Positions 50,965-61,285 are shown, numbered from the stretch's first letter. The stretch: 64,000 nt of DNA from Geobacillus genomosp. 3 (GCF_000445995.2 NC_022080.4:2390001-2454000), one strand, 5' to 3'. Made by a program: numbers and translations. Notes: generated by a model from the sequence alone, not told the origin.

Positions 50965-51756
50965 TTGGACAAAACATCGATTATCGGTATGATTCTTGGC
51001 ATTGTTGCCGTTGGACTTGGCATGTATTTTAAAGGCGTGTCGCCCGCTGTTTTAATCAATCCGGCCGCCCTCTTAATTATTCTTGTCGGGACAGCCGCGG
51101 CGGTTACGATTGCTTTTCCAACGAAAGAAATCAAAAAAGTGCCAAAGCTGTTAAAAATCATTTTTACCGAGCCGGCCACCCCGACGGTTGAGCAGCTCAT
51201 CCCGCTGTTTGTCGACTGGGCAAACATCGCCCGCCGCGAAGGGCTGTTGGCGCTCGAGGCGAAGCTCGATGACATCGAGGATCCGTTTTTGCGCAACGGG
51301 CTGGGCATGGCGATCGACGGACAGACGCAAGAGTTCATCCGTGATGTGATGACGGAAGAAATTGCGGCCATGGAAGAACGGCACGAGGCGAACGCCGCCA
51401 TTTTTGCACAGGCCGGCACATACGCGCCGACGCTCGGGGTGCTTGGCGCTGTCATCGGCTTAATTGCCGCGCTTGGGAACATGGAAAATATCGCTGAGCT
51501 CGGCGAAGCGATCAGCGCCGCGTTTGTCGCGACACTGCTCGGGATTTTCACCGGTTACGTGCTTTGGCATCCATTCGCCAACAAATTGCGGCGAAAATCA
51601 AAAGAAGAAGCGAAAGTGCGCTACATCATGATTGAAGGAGTGCTGTCCATTTTGGAAGGACAAGCCCCACGGATGATCGAGCAAAAACTCGCTTCCTACT
51701 TGCCGGAAAGCGAGCGTCATCAAGTGCTGGCACAAGGGGAAACGGTCAATGGCTAA
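50965..51756 (+). CDS. motA: Flagellar stator protein MotA
   Basis: Proton-channel subunit of the flagellar stator, 263 aa, four membrane segments. The cytoplasmic loop and the conserved QAGTYAPTLGVLGAVIGLIA segment (with channel Pro, about residues 153-172) and TLLGIFTGYVLWHPFANKL are close to B. subtilis MotA (rather than MotP). TTG start 50965 after GGGGGGATCC. Overlaps motB by 8 bp. Confidence 0.95.
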   Translation: MDKTSIIGMILGIVAVGLGMYFKGVSPAVLINPAALLIILVGTAAAVTIAFPTKEIKKVPKLLKIIFTEPATPTVEQLIPLFVDWANIARREGLLALEAKLDDIEDPFLRNGLGMAIDGQTQEFIRDVMTEEIAAMEERHEANAAIFAQAGTYAPTLGVLGAVIGLIAALGNMENIAELGEAISAAFVATLLGIFTGYVLWHPFANKLRRKSKEEAKVRYIMIEGVLSILEGQAPRMIEQKLASYLPESERHQVLAQGETVNG

Positions 51757-52528
51757 GAAAAAGAAACACTCGCATGATGAGCATATGAGCGAATCTTGGC
51801 TTATTCCGTACGCCGATTTGCTGACACTGCTGCTTGCTCTGTTCATCGTCTTATTTTCAAGCAGCCAAATTGATCAAAAAAAGTTTCAACAAATCGCGCA
51901 CGCCTTCAGCACCGCCTTTGCCGGCGGAACCGGCGTCCTTGAATTTCAAAGCCCGGTGGAGCCAATCACCCCGCCGGCCCAAGATGAAGAAGGGCGGCAA
52001 CCGGAAAGGGAGCCCTCTCCGGTTGTAAGCGAACAAGAAAAAAAAGAGCTCGGGCAAGTGAAAGAAAAAATCGACGCTTATATCCGCCAAAACAAGCTTG
52101 ATGGAAAGCTGCAAACTTCTTTGACTGACGAAGGGGTGGCCATCACGATTTTGGACGACATTTTATTCGATTCCGGCAGCGCGGAAGTGCGCATGAAAGA
52201 CCGGCACTTGGCAAGAGAAATTGCCGCTTTGCTTGTCATGAATCCGCCGCGCAACGTGATCATCAGCGGCCATACGGACAACGTGCCGATCCATAACGAA
52301 CAGTTTGCCTCTAACTGGGAACTTAGCGTCATGCGTGCCGTCAACTTTATGAAAGTGTTGCTTGAAAACAAACAGCTTGACCCACGCTATTTCAGCGCGA
52401 AAGGCTACGGCGAATACAAGCCGATCGCTTCGAACGCGACCGCCGCCGGCCGGATGAAAAACCGGCGCGTCGAAATTTTAATTTTGCCGCGCACCGAGAT
52501 CAGCCGTTCACAATCGCCCGCCCAATAA
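51749..52528 (+). CDS. motB: Flagellar stator protein MotB
   Basis: Peptidoglycan-anchoring stator subunit, 259 aa. After a basic N-terminus (MAKKKKHSHDE) the single membrane helix WLIPYADLLTLLLALFIVLF carries the proton-binding Asp (about residue 23). The C-terminal OmpA domain has SGHTDNVPIHNEQF and NWELSVMRAVNFM. Proton (not sodium) type by similarity to MotB. Followed by a strong terminator. Confidence 0.96.
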   Translation: MAKKKKHSHDEHMSESWLIPYADLLTLLLALFIVLFSSSQIDQKKFQQIAHAFSTAFAGGTGVLEFQSPVEPITPPAQDEEGRQPEREPSPVVSEQEKKELGQVKEKIDAYIRQNKLDGKLQTSLTDEGVAITILDDILFDSGSAEVRMKDRHLAREIAALLVMNPPRNVIISGHTDNVPIHNEQFASNWELSVMRAVNFMKVLLENKQLDPRYFSAKGYGEYKPIASNATAAGRMKNRRVEILILPRTEISRSQSPAQ

Positions 52529-52557
52529 AAGACCGCCAGCCGTCAAGGCGGTCTTTT
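52528..52557 (+). terminator. Terminator of motAB
   Basis: AAAGACCGCC/GGCGGTCTTT, perfect 10 bp, then T-run. Confidence 0.85.
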
Positions 52558-52649
52558 TACTTTCCGCCGGCCGCAGCTTGTCCGTTGTCCTCCGCTACGC
52601 CCCCATGTCCTTTTTTAAGTTTCCTTTCCCTCGATCACTTCTAGTCGGA

Positions 52650-52676
52650 AACAAGCCGGCTTTCCACCGGCTTGTT
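52650..52676 (-). terminator. Terminator of the YtvI-like gene
   Basis: AACAAGCCGG/CCGGCTTGTT, perfect 10-bp stem touching the stop codon; the T-run is short. Confidence 0.6.
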
Positions 52677-53701
52677 CATAGTTTAACTGTCCATTTAATG
52701 ACCCCTGCTTTTACGAGTGTCTCAACTAAAATCACAATAGCCGGACCGACAAACAGCCCGATAAAGCCAAGCAGCTGAAAGCCAAGATAGACGCTGACGA
52801 GCGCTGCAAGCGGAGAAATGCCTAAATTCGTCGAAAACACTTTCGGCTCAATGATCCGGCGCACGACGGTGATGACGACAAACAACACGATCAGTCCGAT
52901 GCCGAGTGTATTGTCGCCGTTGGCGATGCTAATGATGCCCCACGGAACGAGCACCGAGCCTGTTCCTAAAATGGGCAAAATGTCGACGACGACAATCACG
53001 AGCGCCATCAAAGCGGCATAGTCGATGCCCAATAATAGAAGACCGGCAAGAGCAAGGAAAAACGTAATTAAGCTGAACAAAAACTGTGCTTTTATAAACC
53101 CGACCCCCGCCTTGCTCAACTGGGCGATGACCATTCCGAGCCGCTGGCGGGTGCGCTCGGACAAATAGCGGCTTATGGCTTGCTTCAACCGCGGCAAGTC
53201 GAGCGAAATGAGAAACAAAGCAATCAAATAAACTAAAAAATGGATAAAAAATGCCGGAATGGCAGCAATATAATGGACAAGCGACTGCGTCAAATTCGTC
53301 GCAAACGATAACAGCATTTGCTGAACCGTATTGACGCTGCGTTCCAGCGAATCAATAATTTCCTGCGGAATCGAGCTAGAATACGACTGCCACGTTTGGA
53401 TGAAATGATCGAGCACTTTCGTCGTTTCGCTTAACACGTAAGGAAGCTTTTGCGAAAGCGCCATCACTTGCTGAACCAAAATAACGATTAAAAAGTAAAG
53501 TGAAAATCCGACGATAACTAAAAATAACGAAAAAATGGCCGTCACGGCGTGCGCGCGCTTCAGCCGGTAATTCTCTTGCAAGCGGCGAATAGACGGTTCT
53601 AACAGAAGCGCGGTGGCGAGCGCCAGCAGAAGCGGCACGCTGTACGGCAGAAGCCATAACGCGATGGCGAGCAACAGCGCGATGATAATCCAACGTTTCA
53701 C
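52676..53701 (-). CDS. AI-2E family transporter, YtvI-like membrane protein
   Basis: A 341-aa membrane protein of the AI-2E transporter (UPF0118/PerM) superfamily with about eight membrane segments. The conserved core VVDILPILGTGSVLVPWGII (about residues 238-257) and IIEPKVFSTNLGISPLAAL (about 288-306) resemble B. subtilis YtvI, a sporulation membrane protein. The paralogues YrrI, YueF and YdbI cannot be excluded, and the transported substrate is unknown. Monocistronic. Confidence 0.85.
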   Translation of the reverse strand: MKRWIIIALLLAIALWLLPYSVPLLLALATALLLEPSIRRLQENYRLKRAHAVTAIFSLFLVIVGFSLYFLIVILVQQVMALSQKLPYVLSETTKVLDHFIQTWQSYSSSIPQEIIDSLERSVNTVQQMLLSFATNLTQSLVHYIAAIPAFFIHFLVYLIALFLISLDLPRLKQAISRYLSERTRQRLGMVIAQLSKAGVGFIKAQFLFSLITFFLALAGLLLLGIDYAALMALVIVVVDILPILGTGSVLVPWGIISIANGDNTLGIGLIVLFVVITVVRRIIEPKVFSTNLGISPLAALVSVYLGFQLLGFIGLFVGPAIVILVETLVKAGVIKWTVKL

Positions 53702-53798
53702 GTTCGTCCCTCATTTAATCAAGATTTGGCGAAATGATGTTCCACTATAAATATAGCGGACGGGCTACAGGACGGCAACTGTTTTTGCGCATAAAGCG

Positions 53799-53828
53799 AA
53801 ACAGCGGCCGGTCGTTCAGCCGCTGTTT
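53799..53828 (-). terminator. Terminator of gltT
   Basis: AAACAGCGGC/GCCGCTGTTT, 10-bp stem 5 bp after the gltT stop. T-tail weak. Confidence 0.55.
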
Positions 53829-53832
53829 TCGG

Positions 53833-55098
53833 TCAGGCGCTTTGCCGCAACTCCGCCATATATTGTTTTCCCTGCTCTTCGTTATATTGTCCTTCCCATT
53901 TCGACATGACGACGGCCGCAAGCGCGTTGCCGATTACGTTCACAGCCGTGCGCGCCATATCTAAAATGCGGTCAATCCCGGCGATAAACGCCAGCCCTTC
54001 GACCGGAATGCCGACCGTACCAAGCGTCGCCAATAAGACGACGAACGAAACGCCCGGAACACCCGCAATTCCTTTCGAGGTGACCATCAGGACGAGCACG
54101 AGCGAAATTTGCTGTGAAAGCGGCATGTCGATGCCGTACAACTGGGCGATAAAGACGGCGGCCAATGCCTGATACAGCGTCGAGCCGTCCAAGTTAAACG
54201 AATAGCCCGTCGGAACGACAAACGACGTAATGGCTTTCGGGCACCCGAATCTCTCCATTTTTTCGATGATTTTTGGCAGCACCGTTTCAGAGCTCGATGT
54301 GCTATATGCCAACACTAATTCATCTTTTAAGATTTTAATAATATGAAAAATATTTATGCCCACCAATCTGGCCACGCCGCCGAGCACAACTAGCACAAAA
54401 AAAGCCATGACCGCGTAAACGAGCACGACGAGCTTGCTGAGCGGGAGGAGCGAAGCGACGCCAAACTTCGATACCGTCACACCGATGAGGGCGAAGACGC
54501 CAAACGGCGCGAACTTCATCACTTGGTTGGTGACGTAAAACATCGCCTCGGCAGTGCCTTGGAAAAAGCGAAGCACCGGTTTTCCTTTTTCACCGATCGC
54601 CGCTACTCCTAATCCAAACATGACCGAAAAGAAAATGATCGGCAGCATATTGCCGGTCGACAACGCTTCAAACACGTTTTTCGGCACGATGTTAACGAAT
54701 GTTTCCACCATCGAGTGGTGCTGCACTTCGTTCGTCGTATCAATGTATGATTGAATATCGGTTTTCTCCAGCGACTTCATATTGACGCCCGCACCCGGCT
54801 GGAATACGTTCGCTGCCAAGAGGCCGACGACAATCGCAATCGTTGTGATAATCTCAAAATAAATAATCGTTTTGCCGCCCAGTTTCCCGAGCTTTTTCAC
54901 ATCGCCGACGTTGGCGACGCCAACAATTAAGCTCGAGACAACAATCGGAATGACGATCATCTTAATTAAACGGAGAAAAATGTCCCCGATCGGTTGCAAA
55001 TATGCCGCTACTTTAGGATTCCCATAAAAAAGAGCCCCGACGACAATCCCGAGGATAAGGCCGATAAAAATTTGCCAAGCTAGTCCAATTTTCTTCAC
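53833..55098 (-). CDS. gltT: Proton/sodium-glutamate symporter GltT
   Basis: Dicarboxylate/amino acid:cation symporter (SLC1 family), 421 aa, the length of the studied G. stearothermophilus GltT, to which it looks nearly identical. Landmarks: the serine-rich hairpin AYSTSSSETVLPKI (about residues 265-278), GYSFNLDGSTLYQ (about 297-309) and ARTAVNVIGNALAA near the C-terminus, all in the substrate site. It has its own promoter and terminator. Confidence 0.95.
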   Translation of the reverse strand: MKKIGLAWQIFIGLILGIVVGALFYGNPKVAAYLQPIGDIFLRLIKMIVIPIVVSSLIVGVANVGDVKKLGKLGGKTIIYFEIITTIAIVVGLLAANVFQPGAGVNMKSLEKTDIQSYIDTTNEVQHHSMVETFVNIVPKNVFEALSTGNMLPIIFFSVMFGLGVAAIGEKGKPVLRFFQGTAEAMFYVTNQVMKFAPFGVFALIGVTVSKFGVASLLPLSKLVVLVYAVMAFFVLVVLGGVARLVGINIFHIIKILKDELVLAYSTSSSETVLPKIIEKMERFGCPKAITSFVVPTGYSFNLDGSTLYQALAAVFIAQLYGIDMPLSQQISLVLVLMVTSKGIAGVPGVSFVVLLATLGTVGIPVEGLAFIAGIDRILDMARTAVNVIGNALAAVVMSKWEGQYNEEQGKQYMAELRQSA

Positions 55099-55144
55099 CT
55101 TTTTCGCCTCCTTCAGACAAATTTAGACAAAAACCGACAAAATT

Positions 55145-55173
55145 ATTTTACTTTTAAAAATAAAACTTGTCAA
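55145..55173 (-). promoter_or_regulatory. Sigma-A promoter of gltT
   Basis: Minus-strand TTGACA (consensus), 17 bp, TAAAAT (55150-55145), about 47 bp before the gltT start. Confidence 0.7.
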
Positions 55174-55257
55174 TGTCTTTCTCTAAATCCGCTTCGTTAA
55201 GCAACACTAAAGGTGGATTTTTCTTTTTTAAAATAGTTTTAATTTTCATTTTTGTTG

Positions 55258-55293
55258 CATAAAAAATAAGGAAACCTTACTAGACCGGTTTCC
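55258..55293 (-). terminator. Terminator of sigK
   Basis: GGAAACC/GGTTTCC stem, followed on the minus strand by TTATTTTTTATG. Confidence 0.75.
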
Positions 55294-55317
55294 CTAATCT
55301 TGACCTTCTAGCCTTCT

Positions 55318-56031
55318 TTATGGCCGGCGCTTTTCTTTTTCCTGCCGGTAAAACTCGTGGAACATTTTCATTAACGCCCGCTTTTCGATGCGCGAGACGT
55401 AGCTTCTTGAGATGCCGAGCTCTTTGGCGATTTCACGCTGCGTTTTCTCGCGCTGCCGGCCGAGGCCAAACCGGTTGACGATCACTTCTTTTTCCCGCTC
55501 GTCAAGCACACTGATGTATCGTTTCACTTGCTCAAGTTCCATGTTGAGCTGAATTGCATCGACGATATCCTGCCCCTCCGATTTTAAAATATCGAGCAGA
55601 CTGATTTCATTTCCTTCCTTATCTTGACCGATCGGTTCATGGAGGGAAACATCTTTGCGCGTTTTTTTCAGCGAACGTAAATGCATGAGAATCTCGTTTT
55701 CAATACAGCGGGCCGCATATGTCGCCAGTTTTGTCCCTTTGCCGGGTGAATAGCTTTCAATCGCTTTAATCAACCCAATCGTGCCGATGGAAATTAAATC
55801 TTCTACTTCCTCTCCTGTATTTTCAAATTTTTTTACAATATGGGCGACAAGGCGCAAGTTATGTTCGATGAGCCGATTGCGGGCTTGTTCATCGCCTTTG
55901 GCCATCAATTCCAAATATTTTTCCTCTTCTTTAGGGCTTAACGGCTGGGGAAATGCATTGTTTTTAATGTATGAGACGAGAAACGTCAGCTCTTTCAATA
56001 AAAAGGCAAACGCTGAAAAAATGTCGGACAC
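55318..56031 (-). CDS. sigK: Sporulation sigma factor SigK (pro-form)
   Basis: Late mother-cell sigma factor, 237 aa. The hydrophobic pro-sequence [20 protein letters not shown] is expected to be cleaved by SpoIVFB. Region 2 ([20 protein letters not shown]), region 3 and the region 4 HTH ([22 protein letters not shown]) are continuous, so the gene is intact and not split by a skin-like element. GTG 56031 follows GGGGGTGAG. Minus-strand CATATACA (56085-56078) could be part of a sigma-E/K -10. Confidence 0.95.
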   Translation of the reverse strand: MSDIFSAFAFLLKELTFLVSYIKNNAFPQPLSPKEEEKYLELMAKGDEQARNRLIEHNLRLVAHIVKKFENTGEEVEDLISIGTIGLIKAIESYSPGKGTKLATYAARCIENEILMHLRSLKKTRKDVSLHEPIGQDKEGNEISLLDILKSEGQDIVDAIQLNMELEQVKRYISVLDEREKEVIVNRFGLGRQREKTQREIAKELGISRSYVSRIEKRALMKMFHEFYRQEKEKRRP

Positions 56032-56111
56032 GCTCTCACCCCCGCCTGCTTTCGTCGGCGGAAACCGCCTATCGTTATGTATATGCGGGGAGGATGTTGT
56101 CCGTGTCTGGA

Positions 56112-56149
56112 CAAAAAAATTTAGCCGGCCCCTCCAAAAGGAGCCGGCT
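56112..56149 (-). terminator. Terminator of the small-gene run upstream of sigK
   Basis: AGCCGGC/GCCGGCT outer stem with an inner TCC/GGA, followed by AAATTTTTTTG on the minus strand. Confidence 0.65.
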
Positions 56150-56246
56150 GCAGGCAACCATACCACCCGCGTTAATCAGCAAAAACAAACATCCCTTGTG
56201 CAGCCCGCCTGCTGTTCCCCTCCCAGACGGGGCCGCTGCGCTTCCG

Positions 56247-56333
56247 TTACACTCCCGCTTCGGCGCTCACTTCCGCAGCGACAACGAGCGCGATCGACGC
56301 GGTAATGACGACTGCCATGACGATAGCAAACAT
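56247..56333 (-). CDS. Putative 28-aa single-pass membrane peptide
   Basis: ATG at 56333 preceded by AAGGAGGGAACGGGG. The peptide begins MFAIVMAVVITASIALVVAA and ends EVSAEAGV, one hydrophobic helix with a short acidic tail. The terminator at 56112-56149 lies about 100 bp downstream. TAAAAT upstream may be a -10. I do not recognise it. A six-codon frame MFVFAD follows at about 56175-56195. Judged by SD and composition only. Confidence 0.45.
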   Translation of the reverse strand: MFAIVMAVVITASIALVVAAEVSAEAGV

Positions 56334-56471
56334 CCCCGTTCCCTCCTTGGCCTCCTAGTTTATTTTTATTTTACCAAAGAAGTACGGAAGCGCTTCTGCC
56401 ACATTTTGAACAATTCTTGAAATTCGACCGCCAACAGGGACGCGCAAAGCATGGATCCCCTTCAGCCTCAG

Positions 56472-56531
56472 TCAAGTCGAACCATCCGTCCGTTCCAGCC
56501 ACATCATAAGCCATACTCGCGCAATTGACAT
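56472..56531 (-). CDS. Putative 19-aa peptide
   Basis: ATG at 56531 preceded by AAAGGGGAGAAGATCC. Peptide MSIARVWLMMWLERTDGST. It starts 28 bp after the yrzI stop, so it could be translated from the same mRNA. No family recognised; the evidence is only the SD and position. The DNA from here to 56334 shows nothing further apart from a GAAGCGCTTC palindrome. Confidence 0.3.
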   Translation of the reverse strand: MSIARVWLMMWLERTDGST

Positions 56532-56559
56532 GGATCTTCTCCCCTTTCATCCTCATTGA

Positions 56560-56703
56560 TTAAAACAATCGTTGATGGAAAGAACATTTGCGGTCAAGCA
56601 GCTCTTCCTCGGCCGCCCGTGCGAACGGCTCTTCTTCGCTGTTCCTTTGCCGCGGCTTTCTCCGCTCAATGGTGATCGTAATAAAAAACAAATGGATCGT
56701 CAT
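56560..56703 (-). CDS. yrzI: YrzI family small protein
   Basis: A 47-aa protein starting MTIHLFFITITIERRKPRQR, with an acidic middle (EEEPFARAAEEELLD) and tail CSFHQRLF. The MTI-LFF-TITI start and length fit the YrzI family, which lies near yrhC in B. subtilis. Strong SD AAAGGAGGTGAGC. A hairpin terminator (56726-56758) separates it from the upstream small gene. Function unknown. Confidence 0.82.
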   Translation of the reverse strand: MTIHLFFITITIERRKPRQRNSEEEPFARAAEEELLDRKCSFHQRLF

Positions 56704-56725
56704 GCCCGCTCACCTCCTTTCTATG

Positions 56726-56758
56726 CAAAAAGCCGCAGAAGGAAGGGTTTCTGCGGCT
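56726..56758 (-). terminator. Second of two tandem look-alike terminators
   Basis: AGCCGCAGAA/TTCTGCGGCT, perfect 10 bp, then TTTTTGC on the minus strand, 27 bp upstream of the yrzI SD. Confidence 0.8.
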
Positions 56759-56766
56759 AAGTACAC

Positions 56767-56807
56767 AAAAAGGCCGCAGAAAGCGAGACTACCCCCCTTC
56801 TGCGGCC
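56767..56807 (-). terminator. First of two tandem look-alike terminators
   Basis: GGCCGCAGAA/TTCTGCGGCC, perfect 10 bp with 16-nt loop, then TTTTTGTG. Shares the GCCGCAGAA arm with the next hairpin, so the arms could also pair across. Confidence 0.8.
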
Positions 56808-56836
56808 CGATCGCTGCTTTTCATCATCGTGCACGT

Positions 56837-56914
56837 TTATTTCCGGTCGGCGGAAGGTCGAATAGCCAAGTAATGGAATGTATTCATTGATTCTGTCCAT
56901 ACCATCATTGTCAT
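56837..56914 (-). CDS. Putative 25-aa peptide with its own promoter and terminators
   Basis: Frame MTMMVWTESMNTFHYLAIRP plus SADRK, ATG at 56914 after AAGGGGAGGTCG. It has a near-consensus promoter 40 bp upstream and two terminators downstream, so a short transcript (about 150-200 nt) is expected whether or not the peptide matters. No family recognised; a small RNA is the alternative reading. Confidence 0.45.
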   Translation of the reverse strand: MTMMVWTESMNTFHYLAIRPSADRK

Positions 56915-56953
56915 TGTCTTCGACCTCCCCTTGGAAATGACGTTACGAAGGTA

Positions 56954-56982
56954 ATTATATCCAAAAATATCCTTGTTGTAAA
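56954..56982 (-). promoter_or_regulatory. Sigma-A promoter of the 25-aa gene/small RNA
   Basis: Minus-strand TTTACA (56982-56977), 17 bp, perfect TATAAT (56959-56954). Confidence 0.65.
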
Positions 56983-57031
56983 CCTTTTTTAGAGAAAATT
57001 TTTCCTCCCTTTGAACGCTAACGTGGTGAAA

Positions 57032-57065
57032 CAAAAAGCCCGCCTTTTGAATCAAAAGGCAGGCT
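57032..57065 (-). terminator. Terminator of the mccAB-yrhC operon
   Basis: AGCCTGCCTTTTGA/TTCAAAAGGCGGGCT-type stem (one wobble, one offset), then TTTTTG, directly after the yrhC stop. Confidence 0.78.
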
Positions 57066-57069
57066 GCTA

Positions 57070-57315
57070 CTATTTTAACGAGTTCTCCTCTTCTTCAAGC
57101 CGGCGGGCGTAAGCGGCGGAACGCTGCGAACAATACAAGGCAGCGGCAAAACAGCCGCCAACTGCCAGCAAAGCAACTGGTTTTTTTGCCGCCTCAAGCG
57201 CCCCCGGGATGATCGTACCTAAATAGAAAAACGCACCAAGCGCGAACAAGACGAGGCTGTATGTCTTAAAATCGCCTGCCTTCGCGCGCCAGTCGTTTCG
57301 TTGCTCCTTGTTCAT
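57070..57315 (-). CDS. yrhC: YrhC family protein
   Basis: An 81-aa protein with two membrane segments (about residues 20-38 and 44-62) and a Glu-rich C-terminus (RRLEEEENSLK). It follows mccB, as yrhC does in B. subtilis. ATG 57315 after GGAGGGATCGGCG. Function unknown; placement suggests a link to sulfur metabolism. Confidence 0.88.
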   Translation of the reverse strand: MNKEQRNDWRAKAGDFKTYSLVLFALGAFFYLGTIIPGALEAAKKPVALLAVGGCFAAALYCSQRSAAYARRLEEEENSLK

Positions 57316-57375
57316 CGCCGATCCCTCCTCCTTCCCACTGTACCATAACAAGAAGGGGAGAAGGGAGCGGCAATT

Positions 57376-59435
<2,060 letters not shown>

Positions 59436-59502
59436 CGTCGGTCACTCCATTCTTCACATCCATTTGGCGGCGGAACGGCGGCGTCTTTACGTTTCTCGCT
59501 GT

Positions 59503-60207
59503 TTAGCCTTGTTTGTGCACCACGGCCAACATCGACAACACAAGCTCAGCCGAATGTTTTGCCGCCGTCTCTAAAAACTGTTCAAATGAGATATTCGACT
59601 CCTCGCCGGCAATATCGGACAGCGCCCGAATCACCACAAACGGCGTCCCAAACTGCACGCACACTTGAGCGATGGCCGCCGCCTCCATTTCGACGGCGCA
59701 CAGCTCCGGAAATTGGCCGCGCACAAATTCGACGCGTTTCGGATCATTCATAAATGAATCGCCGGTCGCAATCAAGCCGGTGGCCGCCTGAAGGCCGTCG
59801 AGCTGCGTTGCCGCCTGTTTCGCCGCCTGAACGAGGGCCTCGTCAGCACGGTAGCGCGCCGGCAGACCGGGCACCTGCCCGTACGCATAGCCGAACGCCG
59901 TCACATCGACATCATGATGGACGACCTCATCGGAAATGACGAGATCGCCGACGCGCAGCGACGGCAAAAACCCGCCGGCCGAGCCGGTGTTGATGACGAA
60001 ATCGGGTCGGAATCGGTCAAGCAACAGCGTTGTGCCCATCGCCGCGTTCACTTTGCCGATGCCGGACTTGAGCAGCACCGCTTCGATGCTGCCAAGGCGT
60101 CCAGTAGAAAATTCGCATCCGGCGATCACCACCTCTTCACGCCCTTCCATACGTGCGCGCAAAATGGCTACTTCTTCTTCCATTGCTCCAATAATGGCTG
60201 CTTTCAT
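59503..60207 (-). CDS. mtnN: 5'-methylthioadenosine/S-adenosylhomocysteine nucleosidase
   Basis: Removes adenine from SAH and MTA, feeding the recycling of homocysteine by mccA/mccB. The 234-aa enzyme has [10 protein letters not shown] with the catalytic Glu (about residue 12), INTGSAGGF and the C-terminal [12 protein letters not shown] and RALSDIAG (catalytic Asp). 14 bp after yrrT. Confidence 0.96.
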   Translation of the reverse strand: MKAAIIGAMEEEVAILRARMEGREEVVIAGCEFSTGRLGSIEAVLLKSGIGKVNAAMGTTLLLDRFRPDFVINTGSAGGFLPSLRVGDLVISDEVVHHDVDVTAFGYAYGQVPGLPARYRADEALVQAAKQAATQLDGLQAATGLIATGDSFMNDPKRVEFVRGQFPELCAVEMEAAAIAQVCVQFGTPFVVIRALSDIAGEESNISFEQFLETAAKHSAELVLSMLAVVHKQG

Positions 60208-60221
60208 CGTTCTCCCTCTTT

Positions 60222-60869
60222 CTATGTCGTTTGTTTTACCGCCTCCATCACCCAGACGAACGCGTTTTGCTGCACAAAGAAGACGGAAAAGCCATGGTTG
60301 GCAAACAATGACGCCAATACGTCAAGCGTCGTATAATATTCGCGCTCGAGATCGTCGGCCAAATCGTGGAAACCGCGCGCCCGGGCGGCTTCGACAGCTT
60401 GGCGGAACGCTTCTTTGTCGCGAAACGCCGTATCGGCAAACACTATTTTACCACCCGGGTTAAGCAGTTGGCTATATTTGGCGATCGCCTTGTCTTTTTC
60501 CGCGTCGGTCAAATGGTGGAACGCATACGTGCTGGCCACCGTGTCGATCGGTTCGGGCGGCAGTGGAAATTGCAAAAAATCACCGTCCATGATGACCGCC
60601 TGCCCGCCGAGCTTTTTCACCGCCTTTTTCCGCATCGGCGCTGATGGCTCAATTCCATACACTGTTTTGCCGCGCTCGAGCAGCTTTTTCGTCAAATTGC
60701 CGGTGCCGACGCCAAACTCAAGCACCACCCGGCCGGATTTGTCAGCGACCGTGCTTAAAATACGGTCATAACCGGCAAACACGTCCCGGTATTGTTCATC
60801 ATAGCCCTCGACCGATTGATCGTACGATTCCGCCCATTGCTCGAACAAATCGAGAAATTCCCTGCCCAT
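60222..60869 (-). CDS. yrrT: SAM-dependent methyltransferase YrrT
   Basis: Class I methyltransferase of 215 aa with [16 protein letters not shown] (motif I, about residues 44-59), GIEPSAPMR and [10 protein letters not shown]. First gene of yrrT-mtnN-mccA-mccB-yrhC. The substrate is unknown; a SAM-consuming reaction fits an operon that recycles SAH. ATG 60869 is nine bases after GAGGTG. Upstream lie a promoter and a CymR-like palindrome. Confidence 0.92.
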   Translation of the reverse strand: MGREFLDLFEQWAESYDQSVEGYDEQYRDVFAGYDRILSTVADKSGRVVLEFGVGTGNLTKKLLERGKTVYGIEPSAPMRKKAVKKLGGQAVIMDGDFLQFPLPPEPIDTVASTYAFHHLTDAEKDKAIAKYSQLLNPGGKIVFADTAFRDKEAFRQAVEAARARGFHDLADDLEREYYTTLDVLASLFANHGFSVFFVQQNAFVWVMEAVKQTT

Positions 60870-60889
60870 ATAGTCATACACCTCGTAAA

Positions 60890-60908
60890 GTTTATAATTC
60901 CTATAAAC
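60890..60908. promoter_or_regulatory. CymR-like operator of the yrrT operon
   Basis: Perfect inverted repeat GTTTATA-ATTCC-TATAAAC just downstream of the -10. In B. subtilis the orthologous operon is repressed by CymR, whose sites contain similar TAT...GGAAT sequence. Confidence 0.45.
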
Positions 60909-60910
60909 AT

Positions 60911-60940
60911 AGTATGCTTTGAATAATCATCTGTTCCCAA
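60911..60940 (-). promoter_or_regulatory. Probable promoter of the yrrT operon
   Basis: Minus-strand TTGGGA (60940-60935), 18 bp, CATACT (60916-60911), overlapping the upstream side of the palindrome. Confidence 0.45.
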
Positions 60941-61075
60941 TGTAGCATAACTTTTCCCGCTGTTCAACGATCATGCCTGCCGCTGCTTGTATTGTTCCCC
61001 ATCATGCCGCTGACTGCACACCGGTGGATGACAGCGGGAAAATTTGCTACACTGGCGTTGAAAGGAGGCGAAACG

Positions 61076-61285
61076 ATGGTCAACATTTCCCTTGATTTAA
61101 TCGAAGACAAAGTGGAATTTTTTGAAGCGGATGATTTACGGACGCTCGAAAAAAACATTAACGAGCAAATCGAACATAATAAAGCGCTGCTGCTTTCCGT
61201 CCACCATGTGTCGCACCAAATGCATGTCATGGAAAACGGGAAACGGTTTTACAGTGCGGTCGTCCATTTCAAAGCAAAAAAATAA
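61076..61285 (+). CDS. yrzA: DUF2536 family protein YrzA
   Basis: A 69-aa soluble protein starting MVNISLDLIEDKVEFFEADD, with a Glu-rich middle (LEKNINEQIEHNKAL) and a C-terminal VHFKAKK. Matches the YrzA/DUF2536 family found next to yrrT. ATG after GAAAGGAGGCGAAACG. Divergent from yrrT. Function unknown. Confidence 0.88.
   Translation: MVNISLDLIEDKVEFFEADDLRTLEKNINEQIEHNKALLLSVHHVSHQMHVMENGKRFYSAVVHFKAKK

Noticed and set aside
56382..56402. GAAGCGCTTC palindrome as a CcpA (cre) site
   Set aside because: Flanking bases do not fit the cre consensus, and the neighbouring frames give no metabolic reason.
60882..61075. SAM (S-box) riboswitch before the yrrT operon
   Set aside because: The leader is about 30-40 nt from the likely start site, too short, and no S-box core sequence is seen.
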